The position numbers and the translations under genes were made by a program. The notes beneath the pieces were generated by a model. It searched no databases. It was not told where the DNA came from and saw only the letters and a list, made by a program, of their open reading frames with translations. This document shows, in pieces, positions 1 to 10,000 of a DNA stretch of 44,176 nucleotides. Source of the stretch: an uncultured Myxococcales bacterium (lineage in GTDB: Bacteria; Myxococcota_A; UBA9042; DTJE01); NCBI GenBank assembly GCA_903857665.1, contig CAIOFV010000066.1, positions 1 to 44,176 on the forward strand, read 5' to 3'. Position 1 is the first letter of the stretch; the number at the start of each line of letters is the position of its first letter.

Positions 1-2
1 AC

Positions 3-266
3 TCGGCGACCGGCACCGTGATCAAGGAGGGCGGCCGCACGTGGCTGCAGATGGAACTGTCCCAGCACCTGACGATCACGCCCAGCATCTCCATGAGTTA
101 CGTGGCCACGGTTGCGATGAAGACGAAGGACTGCTTCCGCTGGGAGGACCAGTCGACGTCGGGCTACGCGACCCGCGTCTTCGACACCGACTCCAATGGC
201 AACAGCGAGCCCATCAAGAGCTTCGGCCCGGGCGACTATTCGATCGTCGTCGCCGGCGCGAAATAG
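3..266 (+). CDS. C-terminal end of an unidentified protein (5' truncated by the window edge)
   Basis: An open frame runs in from the left edge and stops at TAG 264-266, leaving 87 codons. The visible part is polar and Thr/Ser-rich (for example SISMSYVATVAMKTKD), and ends in IKSFGPGDYSIVVAGAK, which reads like alternating beta strands. That would fit the last domain of a secreted or surface protein, but no family is recognisable. The next gene on the same strand starts about 50 bp later, so the two may be co-transcribed. Reading frame and stop are solid; function is unknown. Confidence 0.6.
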   Translation, partial: SATGTVIKEGGRTWLQMELSQHLTITPSISMSYVATVAMKTKDCFRWEDQSTSGYATRVFDTDSNGNSEPIKSFGPGDYSIVVAGAK

Positions 267-317
267 TCCTCCGTGCTGCAGACAACCGAACGCGCGCCTG
301 CAGGCGGTGGAGGGAGC

Positions 318-1655
318 ATGGAACCTTCTTCGATGTCGAACTGTGACGTGATCATCGTCGGCACCGGACCGGGGGGGGCCACGGTGGCGCGCGAGTTGGC
401 GCGGCGCGGGAAGAAGGTGGTCATGTTGGAGTGGGGGCCGGGTGGTCCGGTGCGGGGGACCATCGGGCAGTACATCTCCGAACTGCTCATCCCCGGGAAG
501 AGCCTGCTGTTCACCCAAGGCATGCTGTCCATGGTGCGCGGGATCACCGCCGGCGGCAGCTCGATGTTCTATTACGGCACCTGCTTTCCGGTGCCTCTGG
601 ACATGTTGAAGTCCTACGGAGTGGACATCCGGGACGAGGTGGAGGAAGCCAGGAGGGAACTGCCGATTGCGCCCCTCAAGAACGAGATGTTCACGCCCAT
701 GGCCGGCAGGATCCAGCAAGGGGCGAGGCAGGCCGGGTTCGAGTGGAACCGGCTCGAGAAGTTCATGTACCAGGACCGTTGGAAGCCCGGGATGCCTTTC
801 GGGTACTACGGCGACAGGAACGCCGTGAAGTGGAGCGCCCGAATGTTCGTGGACGAGGCGGTTTCGTTGGGCGCGGTCCTGGTGGACCGGGCGAAGGTCT
901 GCAGGGTGATCGTCGAGAACGGGAAGGCGACGGGCGTCGAGTACCAATCCGCCGGACGGGTGTTCACGATTTCGGCGCCGGTCGTCGTCGTGGCGGCGGG
1001 CGGGATCGGGACGCCGGTGATCCTTCGCAACAGCGGCATCCGGGAGGCCGGATTCGACTTCTTCTTCGACCCGTTGATCACCGTCGCAGGAACGATGAGC
1101 GACGTGAAGACCGGGAACGACGAGATACCGATGTCGGCCGGAACCCTGCTTGCGGAGGAGGGGTACATGATGACCGATCTGCCCCTCTCGCGGCTGACGC
1201 ATTTCATGTTCACCGGGCAGGTGCTCCGGCTGCACAGGCTCCTTTCGTTCCGCAGCACTGCCCGCATCATGATCAAGGCTCGCGACGCGCTGGGCGGCCG
1301 GATCACCGACCGTGGAGGGGTCAGGAAGCACCTGTCGCGGGAGGATCGCGACAAGCTGCTTCACGGCTGCCAGAACGCGACGAAGATCCTCAAGGCGGCG
1401 GGCGCGAAGGACATCTACAAGACGTGCACGTTTGCGGCTCACCCCGGCGGCACGGCCAAGATCGGACAACTGGTGGACTCGACGTTGAAGACCCGCGTCG
1501 ACAACCTCCATGTCTGCGACTGTTCCGTGATACCGGAGGCCTGGGGGCTGCCGCCCACGCTGACGATCATCGGCCTGGGAAAGCACCTGGCGCGCCACCT
1601 GAGCGGGGAGAAGGGGCGTCTGTCGCCTCCCGAGACCACCGCCAGCCAACTCTAG
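318..1655 (+). CDS. GMC-family FAD-dependent oxidoreductase
   Basis: Predicted flavoprotein of the glucose-methanol-choline family, which oxidises alcohols or sterol-like substrates with FAD; the substrate cannot be told from sequence. The N-terminus has the dinucleotide-binding fold VIIVGTGPGGATVAREL followed by the acidic strand end VVMLE. The C-terminus has the family signature: HPGGTAKIG, a VD-L-T-V-NLHVCD stretch and PEAWGLPPTLTIIGLGKHLA, which contributes the active-site His region. ATG 318 is chosen because GGAGGGAG lies just upstream; a GTG at 273 would add 15 residues without a clear ribosome site. The resulting 445 aa is short for the family (usually 500-600), closer to the compact bacterial cholesterol-oxidase-like members. 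No obvious partner gene is adjacent. Confidence 0.9.
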   Translation: MEPSSMSNCDVIIVGTGPGGATVARELARRGKKVVMLEWGPGGPVRGTIGQYISELLIPGKSLLFTQGMLSMVRGITAGGSSMFYYGTCFPVPLDMLKSYGVDIRDEVEEARRELPIAPLKNEMFTPMAGRIQQGARQAGFEWNRLEKFMYQDRWKPGMPFGYYGDRNAVKWSARMFVDEAVSLGAVLVDRAKVCRVIVENGKATGVEYQSAGRVFTISAPVVVVAAGGIGTPVILRNSGIREAGFDFFFDPLITVAGTMSDVKTGNDEIPMSAGTLLAEEGYMMTDLPLSRLTHFMFTGQVLRLHRLLSFRSTARIMIKARDALGGRITDRGGVRKHLSREDRDKLLHGCQNATKILKAAGAKDIYKTCTFAAHPGGTAKIGQLVDSTLKTRVDNLHVCDCSVIPEAWGLPPTLTIIGLGKHLARHLSGEKGRLSPPETTASQL

Positions 1656-1779
1656 GACCGTCACGCATCCTCCCGCACCACGCCATGCTTCGTTCCGCAC
1701 TCGTTGGCCCTGCACTCCATCGGGATTCCTCGCCCCGGAGTAGAATGCGGTTCCGAGTCCGGGACGGGCGGGGGACGAG

Positions 1780-3168
1780 ATGACGGGTGACGCGCTGGAA
1801 CGAATTCGCCGCCTGGCGGGAAACTGGGTTCGCCGACTGGACATGGATCTCGACCTTGCCGACGAGGCCGCTCCGGACGCGATCCGGGCGCTCCACGATC
1901 ACGCGACGCGCCTGACACGGACCGGGGTCCGCGTGACCGCGATCGTGCTGCTGCTGCTGACCCTGCTGGCCTGGCCCACCGACCTGCTCGTCTTCCCGAC
2001 CGGCTCGGACGGCCTCGAACTCCTGACGGCCTGGCGCCTTTGGACCATCGGCCTCTGCGCTGGCGGCCTCGCCGCGCTCCGGGCCAGCCACTATCTTGCG
2101 GAACGTCCAGTCCCGCTCGCGCTCGTGGCCTTCACGCTCTCCATGGGCGGGACCGGCTACCTGATGGGCCGGCTCGGCGGCCTCGACTCGCCGCTGACGT
2201 ACGGCGTCTACTCGGTCCCGCTGATGACCGTGTTGCTCATCGTCGACCTACCCTGGCGAACCCTTTCGACCGTGTTGATGGTCGTCACGTACTTCGCCTG
2301 CTTCTTCGCCACCCAACCTTCGCACCTCGCGCGGCCCGAGGCAGTCACGCTGATCGTCTGGAGCGTCGCGTCGTCCATAACGGCCATCGCAGTGGGCCAC
2401 GTGGTGCACGTGCTGCTGCGCGCCAACTTCCTGCAGCGTCGCGCTCTGGACGACATGCGGTGTCGGCTCGAGGGTCGCGTCGCGGATCAGACCGAGCAGT
2501 TGCGGAGCCTGGCGCGGAACCTGGCGTCGGTGCAGGAGGAGGAGCGCATCCGGATCGCGCGCGAAATCCACGACGAGTTGGGCCAGACGCTAACGGGCCT
2601 GCGGATGGAACTCGAGGATCTGGAGGGTACGGCCGAGCGGGACGTCGTCGACCGGCACCGGTTGGCCGACGGGTTCGCGCGGGCCGGGGCGCTGGTCACC
2701 GCGCTGCACGACGCGGTCGGCGCGGTGCTGAACGCTCTGCGCCCCCGGCTGCTGGACTCGCGAGGCCTGATCGCGGCGGTGGAGGCACTGGCGCAGGACC
2801 TCGAGCGCAAGGCCGGTGTGACGTGCACGGTGTCGTGCGGGCTCGACGAGGAAGCGCTGTCCCAGGAGCAGTCCATCGCGCTGTACCGGGTGGTCCAGGA
2901 GGCCCTGACGAACGTCGCCCGGCACACCCACGCCCGCCACGTCACGATATCCCTGGACGTCGAAGAGCGGGACGCCAGCGTAGAGATCTGCGACGACGGC
3001 ATCGGTTTCGACCCCGAGGCTGCGGCGGCACGGAACCGCTTCGGGATGGTCGGCATCCGCGAGCGCGCCCGGTTGGTCGGCGGAAACTGCACGATCGACA
3101 GCGGGCCGGCCCGCGGGACCTCCATCCGGATCCGCTTCCCGTACCCGGCCGAAGTCCCCGCCGCGTGA
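1780..3168 (+). CDS. Membrane sensor histidine kinase, NarL/DegS (HisKA_3) type
   Basis: 462 aa. About five hydrophobic segments fill residues 45-215 (for example AIVLLLLTLLAWPTDLLVF), with no recognisable periplasmic sensor domain, so the membrane bundle itself is probably the sensor. A coiled linker follows, then the HisKA_3 dimerisation helix EEERIRIAREIHDELGQTL with phospho-acceptor His264. The HATPase_c domain shows the N box (VVQEALTNVARHTHA), the G1 box (ICDDGIGFDP) and a GMVGIRERARLVGG segment typical of this subfamily. ATG 1780 follows a GGGGGACGAG ribosome site. The likely partner is the convergent response regulator at 3211-3840, which is of the matching NarL/FixJ class. The stop codon sits in the loop of a strong hairpin. 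Confidence 0.92.
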   Translation: MTGDALERIRRLAGNWVRRLDMDLDLADEAAPDAIRALHDHATRLTRTGVRVTAIVLLLLTLLAWPTDLLVFPTGSDGLELLTAWRLWTIGLCAGGLAALRASHYLAERPVPLALVAFTLSMGGTGYLMGRLGGLDSPLTYGVYSVPLMTVLLIVDLPWRTLSTVLMVVTYFACFFATQPSHLARPEAVTLIVWSVASSITAIAVGHVVHVLLRANFLQRRALDDMRCRLEGRVADQTEQLRSLARNLASVQEEERIRIAREIHDELGQTLTGLRMELEDLEGTAERDVVDRHRLADGFARAGALVTALHDAVGAVLNALRPRLLDSRGLIAAVEALAQDLERKAGVTCTVSCGLDEEALSQEQSIALYRVVQEALTNVARHTHARHVTISLDVEERDASVEICDDGIGFDPEAAAARNRFGMVGIRERARLVGGNCTIDSGPARGTSIRIRFPYPAEVPAA

Positions 3169-3178
3169 CGGGGACTTC
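3151..3178. terminator. Perfect 10-bp inverted repeat spanning the kinase stop codon
   Basis: GAAGTCCCCG (3151-3160) pairs perfectly with CGGGGACTTC (3169-3178) around the 8-nt loop CCGCGTGA, which contains the kinase TGA stop. A second arm pair, CCGGCGG (3178-3184) and CCGCCGG (3203-3209), follows just before the stop of the convergent regulator gene. Neither stem is followed by a T-run, so a bidirectional hairpin that terminates or protects the two convergent mRNAs is inferred. Confidence 0.55.
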
Positions 3179-3210
3179 CGGCGGCTGCAAGCCTCGAAAG
3201 ACCCGCCGGG

Positions 3211-3840
3211 TCAGCCCAGCAGCCCGTTGTCGTCGGCGTAGTGCACGATCTCGACGACGGTCCGCAGGCCCAGCTTCGTCTTGATCCGCTGGACGAAGGT
3301 GTTGATGGTGCTCACGCTGCGGCCCGTCTCCTGGGCGATATCGACCGCCCGCTTTCCGCCCGCAAGCCCTCGGATGACCTCCAGTTCGCTGGCGCTAAGC
3401 GTGTCGCTGGGCGGACGGTTCAGGTCGACCTGGTTCTCGAACAGGAACTCGGCGAGGTCCGGCGTGATGTAGCGCCCACCGGTCGCGACCTTGCGGATGG
3501 CGGCGACCAGATCCTTCGACGACCCGCTCTTGCTGATGAACGCCGCGGCGCCCGCCCGCAGGTAGGCGATGGCGTGGCTGTCCTCGTTGAACATCGTGAA
3601 CACGACGACCGCGGGCGCGGGGACGAGTTCCCGGATCTGCTTGACCAGCGACGGGTTGCGGCCGCCCGGCATGTGGATGTCCAGCACGACGACGTCGGGA
3701 CGCGCCGCCTGCAGCAACGGCAGCAGGTCCACCGCCTCCGCGGATTCCCCGGAGACCGTGATGTCGGGCATCCCGCCGAGGATCCGGTGAAGGCCGGTCC
3801 GGACGATCTCGTGATCGTCGGCGATGAAGACGCGGATCAT
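3211..3840 (-). CDS. NarL/FixJ-family response regulator
   Basis: 209 aa. The receiver domain (residues 1-120) has the acidic pair D8/D9 and phospho-acceptor D54 in VVVLDIHMPGG. The C-terminal LuxR-type helix-turn-helix begins at LSASELEVIRGLAGG and includes SVSTINTFVQRIKTKLGL. It is convergent with the HisKA_3 kinase at 1780-3168 and divergent from the toxin-like operon starting at 4015, with 174 bp between. It probably receives phosphate from that kinase and binds DNA as a dimer. The intergenic palindrome at 3903-3935 is a candidate site for it. Whether it controls the neighbouring operon is inferred from position only. Confidence 0.93.
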   Translation of the reverse strand: MIRVFIADDHEIVRTGLHRILGGMPDITVSGESAEAVDLLPLLQAARPDVVVLDIHMPGGRNPSLVKQIRELVPAPAVVVFTMFNEDSHAIAYLRAGAAAFISKSGSSKDLVAAIRKVATGGRYITPDLAEFLFENQVDLNRPPSDTLSASELEVIRGLAGGKRAVDIAQETGRSVSTINTFVQRIKTKLGLRTVVEIVHYADDNGLLG

Positions 3841-3902
3841 CGAATCCTCCCGTGCCCAGCGCTTTCGATTCCAGCACCCGCAATCCTAGGGCGCTGTCGG
3901 GA

Positions 3903-3935
3903 TTTGTCTACACCGTGGCCTTCGTTGTCGACAAA
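3903..3935. promoter_or_regulatory. Nested palindromes in the divergent regulator/toxin-operon promoter region
   Basis: TTTGTC at 3903-3908 and GACAAA at 3930-3935 form an inverted repeat with a 21-bp spacer. Inside its right part lies the perfect 10-bp palindrome TTGTCGACAA (3925-3934). It sits between the regulator start at 3840 and the operon start at 4015. It could be an operator for the NarL-type regulator; this is position-based, and no convincing -10/-35 pair is seen here. Confidence 0.35.
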
Positions 3936-4014
3936 GGTCGATTCCTCGCGCTCCGACGCCCCGGGATGATGCGGACGGGAGCGGAAGGATCCGGGAACGC
4001 AGCAGGAGGCACCG

Positions 4015-7000
4015 ATGGACCGCAGAGGCCAGACCCGATGGGAAGCGAGCCTGGGAACGGGCCGTGACGCCACCTTCATCGCGATGGCGTGCGCGTTGCT
4101 GATTGGTATCGCGGCGCCGGTGCACGCCTCGACGCCGACGGACGGGGTGTCGGAGGAGCGGCTGAGCCTGCCGGAAGGTCCCGGATCGCTGGAGGGCATC
4201 GGCGAGAACATCTCGCTGAACCGCAGCATGGGCCAGATGCAGTACCAGGTCCCGCTGGAGATCCCGGCGGGGTTCCCGGGCATGACGCCGTCCCTCGCGC
4301 TGGCGTACAGCTCGGGCAGCGGCAGCTCGGTCGTGGGCGTCGGCTGGACGCTCGACCTGCCCTACCTGGAGCGCCTGACGGTGCGCGGGCTGCCGAAGTA
4401 CACGGCCGACGACGAGTTCAGCGTGGGCGGCGGCGACGAACTGGTCCGCATCCCCGGCACAGACCCGGCCGTCTACAGGGCCCGCTTCGAGAACGCCTTC
4501 GTCCGCTACACGTGGAAGGGCGCGGGCGCCGAGGGCTACTGGACCGCGGAATACGCAGACGGGCGCATCGGCTACTTCGGCGCGGATTCGACGGGCGCCC
4601 TGGTCGCCAAGGCCCGCGTGACCGGGGCCAAGGGCACGTTCCGCTACCTCCTGGTCTCCCTCGTGGACCGCTACGGCCACCACGTCGACTACGACTACGA
4701 ACTGTTCGGCAACACGTCCCTGCCCGTGCACATCGGGTGGGTCCACAAGGGCGGCCAGGCCGAGTACGAGGTCACGTTCGTGTACGAGGACCGCGCGGAC
4801 AGGCTGTCGGACTGCAAGGCCGGGTTCGAGGAACTGCTGGAGAAGCGCCTGAGCCAGGTCAACGTGCTCGCGCACGGGACCCGGGTCCGGCGGTACGTCT
4901 TGTCCTACGAGGACGTCTCCACCTCCGGCGGGCTGTCACGCCTCGTGGGCGTCCAGATGTACGGCACGAGCGACGGCGCCTACCCGATCCACGACAGCTA
5001 CGAGTACCAGCGCGCCCTCGGGGTCGACTGCAAGACCGGCGAAGCCTGCGAGAAGCCCTACGTCGTGTCCATGGGCTCGCTGGGCCTGGACATGCAGAAG
5101 GGTTCGAGCACCCTCGTCGACCTCAACGGCGACGGCCTCCCGGACCTCGTCGATACGTCCGAGGCCGGCAAGCCGCACCGCATCTTCACCAACGTCCTCG
5201 AGGCCGACGGCACCCACCACTTCACCGGCCCGGTCGACAGCGCCAAGGGCAACCAGGGCGGATTCGACCTGGGCTCGCCGTACGTCCAGGTCCTGGACGT
5301 GGACGGCGACGGGTTCGTGGACATGCTCAACGCCCAGACCGGCCAGGTCCTCTACAACCGGGGCACCGGGGACTGGACCGAGGTCGGCTCCATGTGGTCG
5401 GGGGGCGCGGGCGGCGGGTTGCCCGACCTGAACTCCGACTTCGACCCGTCCCAGGGTTCGCTCAAGACCGTGCGCTTCATGGACTACGACAACGACAAGC
5501 GGATCGACGTGGTGCGCAGCGAAGGCACGGACACCGCCAACCAGACCTTCGTCTATCGCAACACGGGTACCGGGGCGTTCAAGCTCGACGACGGCGCAGC
5601 CTCGATCGGCGCCGGGTTCGAATCCGATCGCCTGGAACTGAACGACATGAACGGGGACGGACTGCTGGACGTCGTGCTCGTCAACACCGACCAGGTGCGC
5701 TACCGCCTGAACCTCGGCTGGGGCCAGTGGGGCGAATGGGTGACCATCCCGCTGGCCACGCAGTTCACCAACCAGGAGGCCATCGCCGCCGAACTGGACG
5801 ACCTCAACGGCGACGCGCTCGCGGACCTCGTCCTGGTCGAGGGCACCACGGTCCGCTACTGGCTGAACCGCAACGGCGCGAGCTTCGACCCCGAGCGCGA
5901 CGTGACCAACTCCGACGTGAACGGCGAGATCCCGGAGAGGACCGCCACTACCACGGTCTTCCAGGCCGACATGAACGGCAACGGCTCGAACGACATCGTG
6001 TGGGTGGACGGGTCGGGCAAGGTCACGTACCTGGAACTGTTCCCGGCGAGGCCGAACCTTCTGTCGAAGATCACGAACGGGATCGGGCGGGTGACGCAGG
6101 TGACGTACGCCAGTTCGGTCGCGGAGAGGGCGCAGGACGCGGCCACGGGGGCCTGGACCCACCCGCTCCCCTTCCCGATGACCGTGGTCAAGTCCACCGA
6201 CGAGTCCGACGATCTGACCAAGGTCCACTCGGTGACCACCTACACCTATCACGACGGCTACTACGACGGCACCGAGAAGCGCTTCCGCGGGTACAGCCGG
6301 GTGCAGGGCGCGGCCGATGGCGACGACCTCCAGGAGGCGGGGGCGACAGACGAGCGGTTCGACGTGGGCGTGGGCGACGCCTACCGCGCCGGCCTGCTCC
6401 TCACGGACGAGCAGTCGAGCGGCGGCAAGTCGATCCAGGTGACCACGCACACCTACGCGGATTGCACCGTGGCGGGGATCCCCGCGAGCGGCCTCCTGTT
6501 CCCGGTGCGCCACGTGTGCGAGGTCGAGCAGGCGGTCGAGCACCGCGAGGGGGTCGCCGATTCCAAGTTGTGGGTCAAGACCGCCACCCGGTGGGACCAC
6601 GACGGCTACGGCAACGTCACGCTCCAGTCCGACCTGGGCGTGACCGCGGTCGGCGGCGGCGCGTGCGACGCGTGCGCGGGGACCGGCTACACCGGGACGC
6701 CGTGCGGAGCCGGTTGCCTGGGCGACGAGAGGTACACCGCCACGACCTACATCACGCCGGACCAGAACCAGGACCGGTGGATCCTGGACCTCCCGGTCAG
6801 CGAGCGAACGTACGGGACCGCCACGGCCGACGGGACCCCGGCGGACGGCGTGTACTCCGAAAGGGTCACCTTCTACGACGGGGACGCGTTCACCGGGCTG
6901 GCAAAGGGTCAGGCCGACCACGGGACCGTCACGCGGGTCAACGAGCGCGTCGATGCCTCGGGCAAGACCCTCGACAAGGTCCGCAACCGGCTCGACGCCG

Positions 7001-10000
7001 ACGGCAACGTGGTCGAGGCGCTGGACGCACTGGGCGCGGCCGGCAGCGACGGGCACCGCCGCCTGTACGCGATGGACGCGGACGGGCTGCGGGTCGTGCG
7101 CGTGGACATCGCGCTCAAGGATGCGGACGGGGCGTACGGCCTGCGACAGGAGGTCCAGTACGACCCGGTATGGGACAAGCCGATCGAGAACACCGCGTGG
7201 ATGGTGGTCGTGGGCGACGCGGTGCAGGACGCGCGCAACAGCACCTACTACGCCTATGACGAGTTCGGACGAATCACCACGACCGTCAGGCCCGGAGACA
7301 CGGTCGACGCCCCGACCGAAGCGTACGAGTACGACCTGAAGAGCCCGGCCAGCCGCGTCGTGACCCGAAGCCGGACCAAGACGGGCGGTGCGCCGGACCT
7401 CGAGTCCGTCCGATGCGTGGACGGCCGCGGCAGGATGTTCCAGCAGCGGAGCCTCGTCGCAGGGGACTCGTTCCAGGTCTCCGGGTTCCTGGTGTTCAAC
7501 GCCCAGGGAGTCGAGCGCGCCGTGTACGACCCGTACGTCTCGAAGGGGGACGCGTGCGACACGAAAGTCCCCGACGGAGTGGTGTCGAGGACCCGCCGGC
7601 ACGACGCCCTGGGACGCCTGGTCGGGACGACCTGGGCCGCGACCGGCACCGAGACGACGCCGGCCGAGGAACGCCTGGTCTTCGGCCCGATGACCATGGC
7701 CCGCAGCGACGTGGACGACACCGACGCGGGCGGCCCGTTCGCCGGCACCCCCACCGTCGTCCACTACAACGGCCTCGGCCGGACCGTGGCGGTCGACCGC
7801 CACCTGGTCGCGGGCGACACGCCCATGACGTACCGCAGGAACTGGGACGCGCTGGGGTTCCCGACGGGGACCACGGACCCGACGGCCGCCGAGCACCGCC
7901 AGGACAACGACTTGCTGGGCCGCGTGGTGAAGGTCATCGATGGGGACAGCGGCACCACCACGTTCGAATACGACGACGCCGGCAACCCGGTGCGCCGCAC
8001 CGACGGCCGCGGCGTGTCGGTTCGCATGGAGTACGACGGCGCGAGCCGGATCGCGGCCCGCTGGGACGAGACTGACAAGGCCGGGACCGTGGTGACGTAC
8101 ACGTACGACCGTCGCGGGGCCTGCGCGGCCGACAAGTGCACATGGGTGGCGGGCCGCCTCGCGACCGCGACCTACCCGCTCGGCGACGGCGCCACGGGCG
8201 TGGACCGTCACGGGTACACGATCCGCGGCAATGACGCGTACCTCGATCGCGCCATCGGCGGGCACGACTTCGCGTTCACGACGTCGCACGACGCGGCCGA
8301 GCGCGTCACGGGCAACACCTACGCGACCGGGCGTGCGGTGGCGGTCACGCTGGACGGGGCGGACCGGGTGACCGCGGTTCCGGGGTTCATCGACCAGGTC
8401 GTGCGCGACGACCGGGGCATCGAGACCGCGTTCACGATGCACAACGGCGTCATCACCACGATCGGGCACGACGGGCGCATGCGCCTGGCCTCGATGGCCG
8501 TCAAGGCCCCCGGCGGCGACATCCTGCTGTCGGACGCCTTCCGCAGGGACAGGTTGGGCAACGTCCTGGAGGTGACCGACGGGCGCCCGGACGACGGCAC
8601 CGCGTCCCATGCCGCGCGCTTCACCTACGACGGCATGTACCGCCTCGTGAAGGCCGAGCTGGACCCCGGCAGGGCGGTCGCGGAAACGCTCACCTACACC
8701 TACGACACCGCCAACCGGCTCGTGTCCAAGGAGTCGAGCCTGGGCACGGCGAGCGGCGCGAACGTGGGCGCCCTGACCTACGGGGGCGCCGCGGGCGAGC
8801 ACGCGGTCACCACGGCGGGAGCGCTGGACTTCGGATACGACGGCGCGGGGCAGATGACCCTGCGCGGGGACGCGGCGCTCGGCTGGGATCACATGGGCCG
8901 CCTGGTCGGCTCGGTGGTCGGCGGGGTCGCCGTGGCCCGGTTCGCGTACGACCCGGAGGGTGTCCGGGTGGTCAAGCGCTCGGGCGGCCACGAGGATCTG
9001 TTCCTGACCACCGACTTCGAGGTCCGCGACGGCACCGCGTTCACCTACGTGCAGCTCGACGAGGACCGCCGCATCCGGATCGAGGAGCCGGCGTTCGCGG
9101 CGAGCGTCCTGCCGGACCTGGCCCCGGCCTCGGGCCCCGACACCGGGCTCACGCCGGGCCCCGATGGCCTGATCACGGCCGGCGACGCCTGGCTGGTGCA
9201 GGCCGTGGACGCGGGGACGCTGGCCGTGACGAACGCGCCGGCCAGGATCGACCCGATGGTGCTGCTGCACGCCAGCGCGCGGCGGATGCTCTACGGCACG
9301 GACGTCCGCGTCGTGTACCTGCACGTCGATTCCCTCGGCAGCACGGTGGCCGCCACGGACGAACAGGGCGCGCTGCTCGGCCGCACCGAGTTCTACCCCT
9401 ACGGGCAGGTGCGGCGGACGCAGGGCGAGGTGGACGTCCACGGCTACACGGGCAAGGAGGTCGACGAGGCCACCGGGCTGCTCGACTTCGGGGCGCGCTA
9501 CCTCGACCCGGTGACCGGCCGGTGGATCGCGCCGGACCCCTCGTTCCGCGTCCAGGGAGACACAAACGAGGAGCAGGTGGAGGAGGCCACGAGCGCGTAC
9601 GCCTTCGTGGACGGGAACCCGATGAACGGCCGCGACCCGGACGGCGAGGCCAGGGTGGGCTGCCTGAGCAGCTTCTTCGGCCGGTTCAAGATGGCTCGGG
9701 CCCTGATGAAGGGGACCTTCCGCCCGAGCATCCTGTACCACTACCGCTTCAACCTGACGCCGAATCAGAAGATCGACTTCAAGACGGCCTGGAAGATGGT
9801 CAAGACGGCCTCCAGTTCGCTCGGCACGGGCGGCAGGAGCCAGGAGTTCGTGCCGCGGAGCCGGAACAGCGCGAACGACCTCATGAGGGAGATCTGGTCG
9901 GCGGGTCACACCCTGGCAGGCGTCTACAAGGATCACTCCCTGATCCAGAACGACGGGCGGGTCAGCCACTTCTCGCAACACACGGCCCCGGAACTGGTGG

